Positions 62,267-64,000 of a stretch of 64,000 nucleotides of DNA are shown here, in pieces (positions within the stretch are counted from its first letter, which is position 1; each line of letters starts with the position of its first letter). Source of the stretch: Eubacterium sp. MSJ-21 (GTDB lineage Bacteria; Bacillota; Clostridia; Lachnospirales; Lachnospiraceae); NCBI RefSeq assembly GCF_018918185.1, contig NZ_JAHLPZ010000003.1, positions 1 to 64,000 on the forward strand. Reading direction: 5' to 3'. The notes under the pieces are model-generated. The model worked only from the letters and a program-made list of their open reading frames with translations. It ran no database searches and was not told the origin of the DNA. The position numbers and the translations under genes were made by a program.

Positions 62267-63477
62267 TCAGCTAACATTCCCTCAAGTGTTTCGCGGATTG
62301 CTTTGATAAAGTTCTCGCTGTTTAATACAGTGACATCCTTCATCGTTGTAATAAGTGCAAGATCCTTTGTCATCTTGCCGTCTTCAATCGTCTTGATCGT
62401 TGCCTGTTCAAGCTTATCTGCAAATTCCATCAGCTCCGGAGTATTGTCAAGCTCGCCACGCTTTCTCAAAGCACCGGTCCATGCGAAGATTGTCGCAACA
62501 GAGTTTGTCGATGTCTCCTCGCCCTTTAAGTGCTTGTAGTAATGTCTCTGGACCGTTCCGTGTGCTGCCTCATACTCGTATTTTCCATCCGGTGATACAA
62601 GTACGGATGTCATCATGGCAAGAGAACCGAATGCAGACGAGATCATATCACTCATGACATCGCCATCATAGTTCTTGCAAGCCCAGATAAATCCACCCTC
62701 AGACTTCATAACACGGGCAACTGCATCATCGATCAGAGTATAGAAATACTCGATGCCGGCAGCGTCAAACTTCTCTTTGTATTCGTTATCGAAGATCTCC
62801 TGGAAGATGTCCTTGAATGTATGGTCGTATTTCTTGGAGATTGTATCCTTTGTTGCAAACCACAGTGTCTGCTTTGTATCAAGCGCATAGTTGAAACAGC
62901 TTCTTGCAAAGCTTTCAATAGACTTGTCGATGTTATGCTGTCCCTGAATCACACCCGGACCATCAAACTTGTGGATTGTCTCCTTGATTACCTGTCCGTC
63001 CTCGCCTGTAAATACAAGCTCTGCTGTACCGGCGCCCGGTACATCGATCTCTACGCTCTTATACACATCGCCATAAGCATGTCTTGCGATTGTAATAGGC
63101 TTCTTCCAGTTCTTTACACATGGCTCAATTCCCTTGACAACGATTGGTGCACGGAATACGGTTCCGTCTAAGATTGCACGGATCGTTCCGTTTGGACTCT
63201 TCCACATTTCCTTCAGGTTGTACTCTGTCATACGTGCAGCGTTTGGTGTGATTGTTGCACACTTGACTGCAACACCGTACTTCTGTGTTGCGTATGCAGA
63301 ATCAAAAGTAACCTTATCGTTTGTCTCGTTTCTGTACTCCAGACCAAGGTCGTAATACTCGGACTTTAAGTCGATAAATGGGTAGATTAATTCATCCTTG
63401 ATAATCTTCCAAAGGATTCGTGTCATCTCGTCTCCGTCCATCTCTACCAGTGGAGTCTTCATCTGAATTTTTGCCAT
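62263..63477 (-). CDS. icd: NADP-dependent isocitrate dehydrogenase (eukaryote-like type)
   Basis: 404 aa from the start at 63477 (AGGAGG nine bases upstream; the earlier in-frame ATG 63543 borders the palindromic element and is rejected). Oxidatively decarboxylates isocitrate to 2-oxoglutarate. The [11 protein letters not shown] start, [17 protein letters not shown] substrate loop (in parts), and [16 protein letters not shown] match the homodimeric eukaryote-like class. Its stop overlaps the J-TPR gene start by four bases, so it shares an operon with chaperones. Confidence 0.93.
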   Translation of the reverse strand: MAKIQMKTPLVEMDGDEMTRILWKIIKDELIYPFIDLKSEYYDLGLEYRNETNDKVTFDSAYATQKYGVAVKCATITPNAARMTEYNLKEMWKSPNGTIRAILDGTVFRAPIVVKGIEPCVKNWKKPITIARHAYGDVYKSVEIDVPGAGTAELVFTGEDGQVIKETIHKFDGPGVIQGQHNIDKSIESFARSCFNYALDTKQTLWFATKDTISKKYDHTFKDIFQEIFDNEYKEKFDAAGIEYFYTLIDDAVARVMKSEGGFIWACKNYDGDVMSDMISSAFGSLAMMTSVLVSPDGKYEYEAAHGTVQRHYYKHLKGEETSTNSVATIFAWTGALRKRGELDNTPELMEFADKLEQATIKTIEDGKMTKDLALITTMKDVTVLNSENFIKAIRETLEGMLAE

Positions 63478-63540
63478 TGTAATTATCCTCCTGATTTTAA
63501 GTGTTGTATGACGCTGATTGTAACAATATACACAGTCTGG

Positions 63541-63708
63541 CATTGATACTGTTGCGTAATTCTATGCAGACGCGCTTTCGCTCACTTCCACACGCAGTGG
63601 TACTAAATTCGCAAGATAAAATAATTCATTGTTGAAAATATAGAACTTGCTCATTAAGTACCAGCGTGTTCCAATGGTCTGCATATGAATTAGCAAACAG
63701 TATCAATG
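63541..63708. repeat. 168-base palindromic element (MITE-like or structured RNA)
   Basis: Outer arms 63541-63571 and 63677-63708 are inverted copies differing by three single-base gaps. Inside, ACACGC (63590-63595) pairs with GCGTGT (63664-63669), TGGTACT (63598-63604) with AGTACCA (63657-63663), and GCAAG with CTTGC (63646-63650), giving one long interrupted hairpin. No target-site duplication is evident. The minus strand carries a 40-codon frame (63562-63684) without a ribosome site. It lies in the leader of icd. Confidence 0.8.
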
Positions 63709-63770
63709 TCATTTCATTTGTTGAGTCACAATCAGCTATTTACAATATTCTTTCAATATATACGATTGTT

Positions 63771-63809
63771 ATTGTAACATATTGACAGTTATTTGAAAAT
63801 ATCAAATAA
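63771..63809 (-). promoter_or_regulatory. Possible icd promoter with perfect dyad
   Basis: Minus strand: TTTCAA (63793-63798), 16 bases, TACAAT (63771-63776). A perfect dyad TTATTTGA (63789-63796) - N5 - TCAAATAA (63802-63809) covers the -35 box, and TGTTA-TTG-TAACA (63767-63779) covers the -10. Both could bind repressors. The transcript would cross the palindromic element before icd. Confidence 0.45.
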
Positions 63810-63885
63810 TCGTTGGATTGTTTTATTTTATTGTTTATTCGTGTACAATATCTGTGTTAATTACCTCAAAAATTTGACTTTGGGG

Positions 63886-64000
63886 TTATTGTTTGAAGGT
63901 TGTTTCGTAGTCGAGGAAGTCGACGAGGAAGTGTTTTTCCTTCAGAGCTTCTTCGATTTCGTCGAGGATATCTTCGCTTTCGGCTTCAATCGTGTGAAAA
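63886..64000 (-). CDS. 3' end of a gene cut by the right edge
   Basis: An open frame enters from the right edge and stops at 63886-63888, encoding 37 residues of an acidic C terminus (fragments EDILDEIEEALKEK and FLVDFLDYE). Codon use looks normal for coding DNA. The family is not recognised from this fragment. Confidence 0.65.
   Translation of the reverse strand, partial: FHTIEAESEDILDEIEEALKEKHFLVDFLDYETTFKQ

Noticed and set aside
63562-63684. 40-codon open frame inside the palindromic element
   Set aside because: No ribosome site at either ATG, and the frame lies in a fold-back repeat, so it is not called as a gene; noted in case copies elsewhere are annotated.
63783-63810. Plus-strand promoter TTGACA-17-AATAAT
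   Set aside because: No plus-strand gene lies downstream before the window edge; the flanking genes run on the minus strand.

Overview
The window reads as part of a clostridial (Bacillota, probably Lachnospiraceae-like) chromosome. The pointers are a spoIIGA-sigE sporulation pair behind a Spo0A-type promoter, LexA boxes of the Gram-positive GAAC-N4-GTTC type, MutL with an endonuclease motif and no MutH, a class B sortase, strong AGGAGG ribosome sites, and a rod/division gene set (SepF, DivIVA, ZapA, MinCD, MreCD). The family assignment is inference. There is no sign of phage, insertion sequence, CRISPR or plasmid; nearly everything is core chromosome, mostly on the minus strand.

Layout. 1-2900: a gene entering from the left edge, an acylphosphatase, and a divergent DXS-like enzyme behind a MerR-type promoter. 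2984-18846: one tightly packed minus-strand run of 17 genes, radC-mreC-mreD-pbp2-minC-minD-rodA-mgsA-dac-(P-loop)-(HlyD-like)-yggS-sepF-divIVA-aroB-lspA-rluD, linking wall elongation and division; mreB is missing from its usual place between radC and mreC. 18894-27602: miaB-mutS-mutL-miaA and a PLP lyase (mismatch repair and tRNA modification). 27773-29402: a LexA-controlled YneA-like division inhibitor and two small envelope proteins. 29493-33069: nadE, recU and an RluA-type pseudouridine synthase. 33161-40468: thiC, a degenerate VanY-like protein, a TPR protein, hflX, rsmF-like, an SDR and a membrane protein. 40592-43183: a TetM-like GTPase fused to a Rae1/YacP-type NYN nuclease. 43288-46700: an S8 (Csp-like) protease divergent from spoIIGA-sigE. 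46800-56180: tRNA-Leu, sortase B, NUDIX, a second PBP/SEDS pair overlapping by about 100 bases, a U32 protein, zapA, ruvB, ruvA and a second divIVA. 56328-57395: a YprB-like RNase H-fold nuclease on the plus strand. 57421-63477: isocitrate dehydrogenase, a giant J-like/TPR protein and an HscC-like Hsp70 in one operon. 63541-63708: a 168-base palindromic element. 63886-64000: the 3' end of an unrecognised gene.

How it works together. Two SEDS/PBP pairs, MreCD, MinCD, SepF, ZapA and two DivIVA paralogues ending in the same acidic GFEF(I/L) tail make this a cell-shape and division region. An SOS-controlled division inhibitor sits beside mismatch repair genes, and the sporulation switch spoIIG lies between a protease and a tRNA. 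The strongest candidates for something new are the GTPase-Rae1 fusion, the MerR-type promoter whose transcript would begin with a hairpin ahead of a DXS-like enzyme with altered substrate residues, the Hsp70/J-TPR/IDH operon, the VanY-like protein lacking a metal ligand, and the long palindromic element.
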